A stretch of DNA of 64,000 nucleotides from Delphinapterus leucas (taxonomy: Eukaryota; Chordata; Mammalia; Artiodactyla; Monodontidae): assembly GCF_002288925.2 (NCBI RefSeq), contig NW_022098072.1, forward strand, positions 22,055,489 through 22,119,488. Reading direction: 5' to 3'. The notes under the pieces are model-generated. The model made no database searches, was not told the origin of the DNA, and saw only the letters and a list, made by a program, of their open reading frames with translations. Shown here piece by piece: positions 24,201-33,849 of this stretch (its first letter is position 1; each line of letters opens with the position of its first letter). Both the position numbers and the translations under genes were made by a program.

Positions 24201-24480
24201 TACCACTCATCAAAATGTGTGAGATCTATCAAAAGCTTAAAGGGAAATTTATAGCACTGACTGCATATATTAGGAAAGAAGAAGATCTAAAATCAATCTC
24301 AGCTTCCACCCTAGGAAACTAGAGAAAGAAGAGCAGTATAAGCCTAAAGTAATCAGAAGAATTTTTTAAAAAATAGAGCAGAAATCAATGAAATTGAAAA
24401 TGGAAAATCAACAGAGAAAACCAATGAAACAAAAAAGGGTCCTTTGAAAATACCAACAAAATTGATAAATTTCTAGCCAT
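21240..24480 (+). repeat. Old L1 (L1M) relic, 5' UTR, ORF1 and start of ORF2
   Basis: The 5' UTR is seen at 21240-21750 (CTGGGCTTTATGCCCCACAA, AGAAAAATCACCTCCTGTTT), a degenerate coiled-coil ORF1 at about 22030-22700, and endonuclease sequence of ORF2 from about 23400 to 24480 (ACAAGAAACCCACTTTAAAT, GACATTTATATAGTACTTCA). The 3' half is missing. A CHR-type SINE interrupts it at 23066-23185. Frames are broken throughout; the 169-codon - strand frame at 21948-22457 is antisense to ORF1. Confidence 0.75.
23066..23185 (-). repeat. Older CHR-type SINE nested in the L1
   Basis: A T run is followed by GGCCATGCAGCAAGGCATGC, GATCTTAGTTCCCCGACGAG and AACCACTAGACCGCCAGGGA. This is the short, older tRNA-derived form shared by cetartiodactyls, reverse-oriented. 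Confidence 0.85.
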
Positions 24481-25029
24481 GTATTATAGTGTATCACACA
24501 AAGCTTTTATTTTGGTTTTCAAAATAAATGAGTGCTAGTTTTCTTCTCCAACTAAAATATAAAATGCTTCTCATATTCCTCCCATTTTGCTTAACCTTTC
24601 CACAATTTTCTGGCTTTATATCGAGCACATTTATGTTACAAAAATTTACCAAAAAACAAACAAAACCCAGATATAAGACAACATATGTCTTATCAAAGAA
24701 TGGAAAACAAAAAAGCTTACTTTTGTAGCATAACATGAAAACATAACAGACTTCACATTTTTCAGTAGAGGAATCAAATGAGTTAATCCATTCCCTGACA
24801 CACAAGCTTTTTCTTTCTCTTTTTCTTTTCAAATGAGTTAGTCATTATAGAAAGGCTAACTTTTTAGAGTAGACCTGAGTAACTGTTACTCAACGGAAAA
24901 GAATGCCAGGAAGTTTTACCATTGCAAAACATACCCCAAATAAAGCACTGCTGCCATCATCATCCAACAGGTGTCATCACACCCAACACCCACCTCCTTA
25001 GAATCACTTTAGAATCATTAATTTAAGGA

Positions 25030-25150
25030 GTGGTGGCTTGGCAGCATATGGTTATAGGAAAAAATGGGACTTTGAAATCTCTATTCAAGTTCCACCTCTA
25101 CCATTTTTATTAGCGTTGTGACCTTGTACAAATTACTTAATCTAGGACTC
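25030..25150 (+). repeat. MIR SINE
   Basis: AGTTCCACCTCTACCATTTT and GTGACCTTGTACAAATTACT are the MIR core. 24490-25020 and 25150-25570 hold no recognised gene or repeat. Confidence 0.55.
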
Positions 25151-25579
25151 AATTAGTTGGTTGCCAAGCACCAAAAATATCATTCCAACTAGTTTGTGTA
25201 ACAAAGGACAACTTATAACAAAGATACTAGGGTGCCTCTTGCAACCCAATCTCAGGACCATGGACAAAGACACTTGAACACAGCCAAGACTCTGTATCTG
25301 CTTCTCTTCTTGTTCTTTCTTCAAGATGCCCCTGCTTATCTACTTCACAGGGCAAGAAACAAGGCCATTAACAGTTTCTCAGTGTTGTGTTTTATAGCTT
25401 CAGCCACTGGAGAGAAAACAAATTATTCCACCCTCTGGGCACTTAGGACCCAGGAAAAATTGAGTAGCCTGGCTCAGTGCGGGCGTCTAGAACTGGACCA
25501 ATAAACTACAGAAATGGACAGAATTGTGATTGGCCTCCCTGGCCCCCTCTAAGCCATAGCGATCTTTTTAAAGGACAGA

Positions 25580-26080
25580 CCTGATTCAGGATTAACCTGG
25601 TTAAAATTCCTCATGGCCTTCCCCAATACACTTAAAGTAGAAATCCATACCTCTCACTGAGCCAGAGCTAATGCACCTTACCTGGTCTGCCTCCCGTTTA
25701 CCTCCAAAAGCCCTCCCGCCCACTACACAGCTCAGCTTCATCTACTCTGGCCTTTCTTTAGTCCATGAACCTGTCAAGCTCTTTCCCATCTCAAAAATTG
25801 TTTTCCACGCATTCTTTACCTTCTATTCTTTTTTCACATAGGTAATGTCCACCAATCTTTCCTCAAAGAAGCTGTCCCTGATTTCCAAGGTAAACTAGGT
25901 TACCTGTTCTTGTCCTTTAGAGTGCTCATCACTATTTCTAATGATAAATGTGTGCCTTTCTCTAGTATCAGTCTCTTACCGTGCTGCTTAAGAGAATCAA
26001 GACCTCTATTTTACTCTCTTTTCTGTATCTATCTAGCACCTAGTTGGCCCTCAATAATTATGTGCTGAATGAATAATTGG
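25580..26080 (+). repeat. L2 LINE 3' part
   Basis: TTAAAATTCCTCATGGCCTT, CCTTACCTGGTCTGCCTCCC, TCTGGCCTTTCTTTAGTCCA and the CACCTAGTTGGCCCTCAATA end follow the L2 3' region. 26090-26770 is unrecognised. Confidence 0.6.
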
Positions 26081-26779
26081 TTTAGCATGGGACAATCACC
26101 ACGAGATTATGCAAATGCAGATGAAGGAGAGGTAGCAGGCAGGCAGAATTACTATTATCAAGTTATTAAAATGGCTGCTTCAGCAGTAAAGGGAAGAGAG
26201 TGGTGCCCAGAGAACCTGTGCTTCTGCTGAGCAGGATGAACTTGTTTAATTCAGTTAACCCCCTTCTTCCATAAAATCCTCATAAGACTATGACATCAAA
26301 TAAGTAAGACAATAAATATAACAGTACCTATACGGTAGCTGGCATGCAGAGCAAGCATGCAATGGTACTTCTTTTCCACTTAGGAGACCATGTTACCCTG
26401 TTACCTGTTATTCTTGAATATTATTAACCTCCAAATAAGAAGTTAATTAAAAACCTACAAAATACTCCAGTGTATATGACAAACACAGCTGTGTTTCATA
26501 ACCCCTTTTCTCACAGCATCTTGATCTTACCACCTTCCTAAGAGAATTATTTACCTGCTCTTCCGTCGTAATTATATCAGCTCAAACATCCATTTAACTT
26601 AAAGAACAAGTACTAGAAACACAAAAATGAATGAGGGCAAAACAAAACAACCAACCAAAACAACAACAACAAAACTGCCCTGTCCTCAAGGAGGACTTTC
26701 TCCCTGTCTCCCTCTGCCTCCAACCACCCCATCACCGTACTCTTGCCCGGCCCAAAGATCCACAGCACCCAAGGCAAGG

Positions 26780-26835
26780 CTGCCAGATTTAGCAAATAAA
26801 AATACAGGATACCCCGTACATTATCTGACAACCCT
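26780..26835. repeat. Internally deleted DNA-transposon remnant
   Basis: GGCTGCCAGATTTAGCAAAT and the closing TCTGACAACCCT form an imperfect inverted repeat around a short interior, as in a common palindromic mammalian DNA transposon. Family not named. Confidence 0.35.
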
Positions 26836-27224
26836 ATTCTTAGGTCATATTCCAACTCTTTACCTTCATACACCCACTCCACAACTTTAGTTACAATATT
26901 TTTGCCTTCTAAAACAATTTCTCTGGAGATATCTTAATTCTGTTTCTTGGTGGTGCTGGGAGTTTAAAAAAAGAATAAAAACAAAAGCAAACAAAACAGC
27001 AACCGTAACAACAACAAAAATTCCTTTAAAAACCTAAAAAGTCTTGCTCCCACGAATAGGCATGTGAGAAAAAGAGTAAGGCTATAATCTTTCCAGAGGT
27101 AGATCCAGAAAGGAGAAATTTTCTGACAGGAAGTATATAAGCAGTCACATTAGAAAGGGAAAATGAACTCTCAGAAAAAAGGGTTACACTTAGCTCCGAA
27201 ACGCCTTTGAATTTTATTTGTAAC

Positions 27225-27375
27225 CAAAAGGAACCTCAGAGATCATCTACTTCAACCTTCTTAATTTATAAATGAGAAAACCAAAGACCTTAAGAGGTAA
27301 AATGACTTGTCCAACGTTACAAAACAGATCTTAGCTCCTTCCAATTTCTCATTCTCTGACCTCTTGCCCCAGATG
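27225..27375 (+). repeat. MIR SINE
   Basis: ATTTATAAATGAGAAAACCA with AAATGACTTGTCCAACGTTA is the MIR core. Confidence 0.5.
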
Positions 27376-27379
27376 ATGT

Positions 27380-30300
27380 AAGGTTGCACCACTCACTGAA
27401 CTGAGGAAAATCTTCCTCTTCATGTCCAGTGGGTGTCAGAGGACAAGTTCCTAATAACGTTGTTATGTCTAGCACAAGAGAAATGTATTCCTAGCATTTC
27501 AAGGTAGATTCTGAATTGATTTTCCCACAGAAAGATTATTGTACACATTATTTTCAATATAGGTATAGGTATTATACCTATAGGTATTTTCAATGTAATA
27601 GGTATTTTCAATATAGTATTTATATTAACTAATAATACAATTTTACAACTCTCTAATAGTATTAGTCTACTCTTAAAATTCAAGTATATTATAGGTTAAA
27701 TTTGGTGAGTTGTCTGCAAATCTAACCAAGCATATTGTTTCTGAGAACATAAGTTCCAAGTTCTAAACCATTTTACAAGTTTTAAAATATAATTAATCCT
27801 ATTGTAAGTTAGGAACTACCACTACACAAAGATTCAAAATTATAAACTGAATGTGATAAACTAAAAACACAAGATTCTTCATTTTATAAAAAGCTCCACC
27901 CTAGAGGTCACTTATTCTTAAAATTAGGTACTCAGGCACATTTAGCACAGGATATACTCTACATACATTTTTTTATTAATATTTTACTGGAAAAATGAAA
28001 TAAGTCAAAAAGAATCAAACATATATCTATACTCATCTAATTTAGGAAAAAAAACCTTTAATGTACATTTTCATGAAGTGACCTGTAAGAAATAAGAAGA
28101 AAATTATTATCATTTCATAAATGAAAGGTTGACAATGTATGCATTATACAGTATTTAGTGCTAGTTCAAAAAATGTGTGGCTAAAGGAATTATGCCTGAA
28201 CAGGTAAATGAAGTTCAAAGAACTTCCAAATACATTTTTTTCTTTTCTCTTGAGATAAAGCTATAAGCTTTATGAATTAAAAATTTATTTGATAGAGCTT
28301 TTAAAAAATGTCTATATGGTACATTAAATCAATGGATAGTCTTCATTCATTCATTTTATTTGTCCAATAAAAAATTAAACCTATACTATTTGCTAAACAC
28401 TATGCTAGCAATTTCAGATTTATGACAATAAGCACTGGGTCAGTTCCTGTCCTCAAGAAGCTTTGAAAAACCTTGAGTAAACTGTACTTATCCAAGTAAT
28501 AATGACAGCTGAATTTTAGTTGGTCATTTAAGAAAACATTAAAAATGTCATCAAATTAATTCTCAAAAATAGAAACTATACAATAGTAACTTTAAAGACA
28601 TTTTAATAGTCTTACTTATATGAAGTTTCCCCACAAAGTAACTAAAAGCACTGTTTTGGTAAAAGTAATAATAATATATTTTAATAGTTTTTGCTATGAA
28701 AATTAACAGTTAATCCCGCGATAATAAAATCAAAAGCTACTAGCTACTGTGATAATGAAAATCAAGCACTTGGAAATACCTTAAATTATTCTGACAATAA
28801 AGCAAAATGTATAATTAAATATAGTATTATATTTATACACCGTCTCTGAATATATAAATGGTTATTTACAAACCTGAATAATAAACAAAGTAGCTCCATA
28901 TCACACCTCACAAATTATCAACGTATTTTCAATGTATTACAAAGTCAAAATATTATATTACACTACAAAAATCAATGTATTACAAATTCAAAATGTATTT
29001 TGAATTGTGTCATCTGCAAATTTTTCAATGAAAAAGGCCTTAATGTTTTCTGGAGATTTTCTTTTTCACAACTTTAATTCAATATTCTACTTGTTTACTA
29101 CCAAGTCATATAACTTTTTCATGAATATTAACTATACCTATATTTACAACTACATACATGTATTAACCATAATACCTATTAAATTTTCAATTATTAAAAA
29201 CTTGATAGATGAGAAACATTCTTCAATTTACAGCCATATGTCTCCAAAGCAAAATTCAATGTAAATCATCCATTCTAACATGCCACAGAAAATCCTAATG
29301 ACATTTTTCACTGTATTTTACACTGAAATATTTTCATCGTTCATTAGCTAAAATATTTAAATTTTCTTTGAAAGCGTCATGAAAACATATTTACTTAATT
29401 TATGCATACTACTTAGTGGCATAAATGGGTTTATTTCCATTTACATATAAAGAAACCAAGACAAGGTGTCCATTTTGTAAACTGCAAGGTCATTTCCTAA
29501 CAAGCAACTGATGCTACACCATCAAGTTATATTATATGTGCGCCACTTCCAAGTGCCATAAAACAATTACTGTATCTTAAAACAACTGCCTCTGCAATGT
29601 CTATGTGCAATTCCGTTTTACCAAGAGGGTTATGGCAACAATCTTAAACAAGAAAAGCTGGAAAGAGAGGATCACAAAAAGAAAAATAAAACACTTATTT
29701 TTGGTCGTGAATCGTTTATTTTTAAATAGTGGGATGTAAACAGTTTTTAACATAATAAATAACCAACAGTTGTTTCTTCCATGTTCAAAAAATATTTCAT
29801 TTTTCAGGTAGATCGTGCAAAATTGTAGCCTACCCATCCTTGTAGACAGAAGTTGGAAAAATGAGAAGAAATTCTATAACAAGTAATTAAATACATATTG
29901 CAAAGAAAAGAACTGAATAAAAAGTAAAATTTAGATAAATTTAGGAAATGTTATGGCAGTTAAAACCCCATCTTAAATATTAAATGCTTCCTTTCTTTCA
30001 ACCGAAGGCTAGAACTGGCAATCAAATACTCCGCTACTGAAAAACAAATACAAAACTTCCCTTATTCAAAACTTGAGAAATTTTATATCAAATATTGGAC
30101 ATTAAAAAATACACTTTTCCTAACAGAAACTTAGAGCATAAGGGAAAAAACTGTTCCTGAGAGTTCAAAGACTGAGACTGAATCTGTAATTATGATACAG
30201 TGCTATCAACAATTAGGAAAATGAAAGTTATCTCCTATACAAATTAAATTTAAAACATTAGACGGGCTGAATATCCAATAAATCAATTACATCAATTACC

Positions 30301-30690
30301 GGACAGGAATAAGACTTAGCTAATACGTGGATCTAACACCAACAACAAAAAAACAAAACAAAAAAACCTATATATAATCCTAGGCACACTTTACATAGAA
30401 AAGGACAGAATTAGACTGAGTCGTATTCAAGTATCTAGTCTATCTGGGGATTAGTTAATTAATCGGCTATAGGACAGGTTATGAATGTTCATGTCAGATG
30501 TGCTTTCTTTTCACCATTATTCCAGTTCATCATCCGCAAGTGCAAGAGAAGGCGTCAGAGTACCGAAGCTAGGGGGCATGCTACAGCAAGGGGAAAAGAA
30601 AAATGGGAAAGGTGCAATGGATGCTGCAGAGTTGAATAATTATCCGGGTGGCACAATGGGCGAGTCCTGCTGACATCGGAGCTGGGTGAG
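27380..30690. other. AT-rich stretch, largely unrecognised
   Basis: No gene or young repeat is visible over 3.3 kb. It holds a faint L2-like piece (about 28335-28470), an 8-base stem hairpin at 27564-27582, and a direct repeat of about 23 bases at 28929 and 28972. CpG content rises only after about 30500 as the promoter region begins. Confidence 0.5.
28929..29006. repeat. Short tandem direct repeat and perfect inverted repeat
   Basis: A unit starting TCAATGTATTACAAA occurs at 28929-28951 and 28972-28994, 43 bases apart. The second copy runs into AATTCAAAAT (28985-28994), two bases, then its exact complement ATTTTGAATT (28997-29006). Confidence 0.6.
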
Positions 30691-31287
30691 CAGCTCCCTA
30701 ACTCTGCTCAAGGCACCCCCCTCCCCATAGCAGGCAGCGGAGGCTAGAACCGCGCTTGGCCTCCTCTTCTAGCGAAGAAAGAGATCCCCGCACTCGCTTT
30801 ACCGTTGTCTCTTTAGACACAGACGCGCGGCGCAAAAACGCAAACGCACCAGCTGGCTTTACAGAGCCTCGGGCACGTTATCTCGAGCGGGGCTTCTCCG
30901 GCACCGGGTGCCGCAGCCTCCCCCAGAGCGAGGAGGCACAGAGGCAGGCCGCGGGGGCAGGGGCTCTCAGGCGGTGGCACCTAAGTAAGACCCGCAGTCT
31001 CCCCGCCTAGAGCAGCCTCGCGGCGGTCCCCGCAACCGAGCCCCAGGTGCGCCCGCCGGCCGCCGTGTCCCTGGGTACCCAGCCGGGCCGGCGGTCTGGC
31101 TGCCGAAGCTCTGGAAACCCGCGAATGGGGGTGGGGGCCGTCGCGGGGTAGGCGCGCCCATCCTCGCAACCTTTGCTGGGTTAGTGCTTCACGCACACCT
31201 CTCTCCGTTCTGGCCAGTGAGGAAGAGTTCCTCTCCTGGCACCCTGTCCCCCCAAAAAAAACAATTCCTAAGAGACTCGCGCTCACC

Positions 31288-31620
31288 GAGGAATCTTGAG
31301 GGGCTCTAGCCTTACCCCTTCTTCATGCTTCGGCGGTGGCCGCCGGTCCCTCTCAGCTCCAGGGACTCCACCTAGAGCCTCCAGGATTGTCAGGCTCCCC
31401 GGTGGAACCCGCTGTGGGCAGCGCCCGAGGCACCGGGCCACAAGGAACGCCGCCTGCGACGACCGCCGGTCACCGGACCCACCGTGTGCTCGACGCGCGA
31501 GCGAACAACACCGCGAGCCGCCGCCGCCGCCCCCCAGCTGCCCCCTCCCAGCGCGCGACTCTCCACAACCGGGCTCGAAGACCCGCGCCTGAAGCAGGGG
31601 GAACCGCAGGACTCTGGCCA
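31288..31620 (-). other. WASF1: Candidate non-coding first exon of WASF1
   Basis: On the - strand a CpG-rich stretch ends in two good donor sites: TCG followed by GTGAGC (exon edge 31287/31288) and GGG followed by GTAAGG (exon edge 31316). Either could be the exon 1 donor. The gene identity rests only on the known head-to-head order of WASF1 and CDC40 in mammals. WASF1 encodes a WAVE-complex actin regulator and has a long 5' UTR split over several exons, so a non-coding exon is expected here. The right edge (transcription start) is a guess. A 112-codon open frame on this strand (31283-31621) shows no family resemblance, and GC-rich DNA gives such frames by chance. Confidence 0.5.
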
Positions 31621-31820
31621 CCTAATCCCCCATCTTTCCCAAAAGGAGCTATTCCCCGCCAGTCAAGGTCCTCCCACTTATGATTCTCACTTTCCTCTTC
31701 AGCTCCCAGTGCCCAGGTGCATCTGTGGTGGGAAACTCAGCCCCCACCCACTCACCCATCAGTGGGGGAAATGAATATCTCTCTTCCCCCCCCCCCTTTC
31801 CTGAGGCTTTATGGTATTGC

Positions 31821-31960
31821 CCAATCCTCAGTTTGGGGGAGGGGGACGGAGAGAACAGTGCTTGGCCAGGGAATGAGGAAAGAGGATAGCCAATTGAATG
31901 AACCTACCATTCAGGGGCGGGGTCAAAGGGGGGCCTGCCCACCCCGCCCCGCCCCCTTTA
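31821..31960. promoter_or_regulatory. CCAAT boxes and GC boxes
   Basis: CCAAT pentamers occur at 31821-31825 and 31890-31894 (NF-Y type). A GGGGCGGGG box lies at 31914-31922 and overlapping CCCCGCCCC boxes at about 31942-31955 (Sp/KLF type). They cluster between the candidate WASF1 first exon and the CDC40 start, so they could serve either direction. Confidence 0.55.
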
Positions 31961-31965
31961 TCTAA

Positions 31966-31986
31966 ACTACAGTTCCCATCGTGCCT
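31966..31986 (+). promoter_or_regulatory. ZNF143/THAP11-type (SBS) motif
   Basis: The bases ACTACAGTTCCCATCGTGCC closely follow the long ZNF143 (Staf) consensus, which begins ACTACAATTCCCA and continues into a GC-containing tail. Such sites are typical of CpG-island promoters close to transcription starts, often bidirectional ones. It sits about 345 bases upstream of the CDC40 ATG, directly after a run of GC boxes. Confidence 0.7.
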
Positions 31987-31993
31987 CTCCCAC

Positions 31994-32019
31994 TTCCCGC
32001 CGCACGGCACGCCGGAAGC
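31994..32019. promoter_or_regulatory. E2F-like and ETS-like sites
   Basis: TTCCCGCC at 31994-32001 fits the E2F consensus and CCGGAAGC at 32012-32019 fits the ETS/GABPA consensus. A further ETS core (CTTCCG, - strand CGGAAG) lies at 32269-32274, close to the expected CDC40 transcription start. These are sequence matches only. Confidence 0.5.
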
Positions 32020-32047
32020 GTAGCACTTCGAGGCCTCAAGGTATTTC

Positions 32048-32059
32048 GGAACTCGTAGT
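32048..32059 (-). promoter_or_regulatory. Second ZNF143-like core, opposite orientation
   Basis: Read on the - strand this is ACTACGAGTTCC, which matches the ACTACAATTCC core at nearly every position but lacks the downstream tail. It faces the full motif at 31966 across about 60 bases. A half-site match of this length can occur by chance, so confidence is moderate. Confidence 0.45.
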
Positions 32060-32310
32060 CTTTAATCTAGCCGCAAAGGTCCCGAACGTTATAAGCTATT
32101 ATAATTCTATTTCCCTAAGTAAATGTTTCAAAATTCCAAGTCCTGTTGTTCTTATTCTAATACTAATTAATCTATTGTAATGATTGTTTTAAAATATAAA
32201 CGATTTCATAGGAAAGGAGCTAAATAATGTGTGTCATGGCAATCTGTCAGGACCTGAAGCTACTCCTTCTTCCGCTAGGGCCTGGTCTCCGCAGAGTGTC
32301 TGTTGCCGTC

Positions 32311-32499
32311 ATGTCGGCTGCAATCGAATCTCTGGCTGCTTCGTATGGTTCGGGTTCAGGGTCCGAATCGGACTCGGACAGTGAGGGTGGACGGTGTTCG
32401 CTGCCAGCCGCGGACTCCCTTATGCACTTGACTAAATCGTCTTCAGATAAGTCCTCTCTGGCAGTGGCGGTGGACTCCGCTCCGGAGGTGGCAGTTAAG
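32311..32499 (+). CDS. CDC40: CDC40 coding exon 1 (residues 1-63)
   Basis: The exon opens at an ATG with G at -3 and encodes MSAAIESLAASYGSGSGS, then an acidic serine run (ESDSDSE, about residues 19-25), and ends ...SAPEVAVK. This matches the recognised CDC40 N-terminus closely, including the DSLMHLTKS and SLAVAVDSAPEVAVK segments. The acidic serine run looks like a casein-kinase-2 type substrate and is probably disordered. The exon ends AAG with donor GTAAGC, phase 0. An in-frame ATG lies 84 bases upstream at 32227, and a second, stronger donor follows at 32605; both are described separately. I chose 32311 because the family protein starts there. Confidence 0.95.
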
Positions 32500-32604
32500 G
32501 TAAGCGTTTTGGCCACTATTGCGGGGCTGGAATTGTCGGTTTCTGCTCCAGAATACGACAGTAACTTGTTAGGCCCCGGGTCACCTCGTCCTCAGTCCTG
32601 AAAG
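32500..32604 (+). other. CDC40: Possible alternative 3' extension of CDC40 exon 1
   Basis: Beyond the normal exon 1 donor the reading frame stays open to a TGA at 32599-32601, and three bases later comes AAG followed by GTAAGT at 32605, an ideal U1 match and better than the normal GTAAGC. Using it would add 105 bases and end the protein after 96 codons. Whether it is used cannot be told from sequence. Confidence 0.4.
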
Positions 32605-32879
32605 GTAAGTGGCTAACGCTTGGATCTCTTCTTCTCCCTACATGCATCCTCCTTGGGAGAAGCTGGGAACTGGAAGTTCAGGACAGCCCTGCACTCCCTG
32701 CTCTCGCCTCCCACCTTCAGAAAGCAAGCGGGAAGAGGGGGTGAAATTTGAATTTATGGATTAGGATGTGGCCTGGATGGAGTAGGTGTAACAACATAAA
32801 CAAAGGTAAATAAGGACTTCCCAAACTAGAGTATGTGCCCACACTTGAAGTGAGCTGTGGCCTGGCTTTGTTTTGTTTT

Positions 32880-33085
32880 TGACGTCAGAACTAAATTCTG
32901 ATCCCGGCTCCACCACTTGTTTGAACTTGGGCAAGTTGTACAACGTCCTCAGTTTCCTCACCTGTACAATGGAGATATAATTTTAAAAGGACCTATCTAT
33001 ATGAGAGGACTATTGTGACGATTAAATGAAATGATAAAAATAAAGCTTGCAGCAGAGATCCTGGTATCTAATAAAATTGCATATA
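32880..33085 (+). repeat. MIR SINE
   Basis: GGCTCCACCACTTGTTTGAA, CTCAGTTTCCTCACCTGTAC and TTGTGACGATTAAATGAAAT are the MIR core and right part, in CDC40 intron 1. Confidence 0.7.
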
Positions 33086-33184
33086 TAAGTCAAGACAGTG
33101 AGAAAAGGCCTTAGATTTAAGAAACAGTGTGCATGATCCCAATTGAGGAAAGTGCTAGAGGGAGAAATTGAGTTATATAGTTCC

Positions 33185-33690
33185 TTTAACAAATATTTAT
33201 TGAACACATGTTACTTGCCAGGAACTGTTCTAAGGGCTGAAGACACAGAGGCAAACAAGCCAGACATCTTTGACATCATGATTGCGTACATTTTAGTGGA
33301 AGAGGCAGCCAATAAAATATGAGCAAATAAAGTGGTTACAGATTGGATTGAGTACTGTAAAGGAAAAAGAATTCTGTGAAATAGAGTTCAGTGATGAAGA
33401 ATAAGCTAGGAGTATGACTTCTGTAGATTGGTCAGGGAAGTCCTCTTGCAAAAGCAGCTTTGAGGAACAGGAAAAAGCCAGCCAAGTGCACGATAAGGCA
33501 AGAGTTTCCCAGCAAAAGGAGACAGCAAGCCTTGAGATGGCAAAGAGCTTAGTGTGTTTGAAGAACTGAGGAAAGGTCTGTGTGTCTAGAGCTGGAGAAG
33601 AGCATCCACCAGTTGGTAGTAGAGACCCAGTAGAGCCCAATGGGGGTGATCAGGAGCTGAAGATGTGGTGACGGGAGGCAGTGTGCAAAA
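33185..33690 (-). repeat. L2-like LINE fragments
   Basis: AACAAATATTTATTGAACAC with TTGCCAGGAACTGTTCTAAG, then GGTCAGGGAAGTCCTCTTG and GATGGCAAAGAGCTTAGTGT, are reverse-oriented ancient LINE sequence. Confidence 0.5.
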
Positions 33691-33849
33691 ACTCCTTTGT
33701 ATTTAAGATGTTTCCCAGTCTAGTGATAGTGATATACCTGAGTCTTTTACAGGCTTTTAGTGAGCTATTCATGGATTTTACTTTTTACTAATGAAAATCG
33801 AGTATGAAAGAATGCTTAGGATCCTCCTACTTTTATAACAAAACAAACT

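Larger units (their letters stand above)
1..31287 (-). other. WASF1: Probable 5' intron territory of WASF1, no coding exon seen
   Basis: If WASF1 begins at the promoter region, this stretch is its first intron or introns. I looked for the recognisable WAVE homology domain start of WASF1 on the - strand and did not find it. No open frame here has a recognisable cellular protein; the longer ones fall in repeats. A short non-coding 5' UTR exon could be hidden here, and I could not pick it out by eye. Confidence 0.45.
30690..32520. promoter_or_regulatory. CpG-rich bidirectional promoter region (WASF1 / CDC40)
   Basis: Base composition changes sharply here. From about 30700 to 31620 and again from about 31910 to 32080 and 32260 to 32520, the sequence is rich in C, G and CpG, while flanking DNA is AT-rich and CpG-poor. 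No repeat that I recognise interrupts it. CDC40 starts at its right end. In human and other mammals WASF1 starts head to head with CDC40, so the left end should serve WASF1 on the - strand. The region holds GC boxes, CCAAT boxes, ETS and E2F-like sites and ZNF143-like motifs but no clear TATA box, as expected for housekeeping promoters. The bidirectional role is inferred from gene order. Confidence 0.8.

Noticed and set aside
24494..24832. 112-codon - strand frame starting MKRKRERKS
   Set aside because: No recognisable domain, AT-rich sequence, an overlapping + strand frame, and no splice or regulatory context.
31283..31889. Several overlapping open frames in the GC-rich promoter region
   Set aside because: GC-rich DNA has few stops. 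The frames overlap on both strands, are rich in A, R, P and G, and show no domain.
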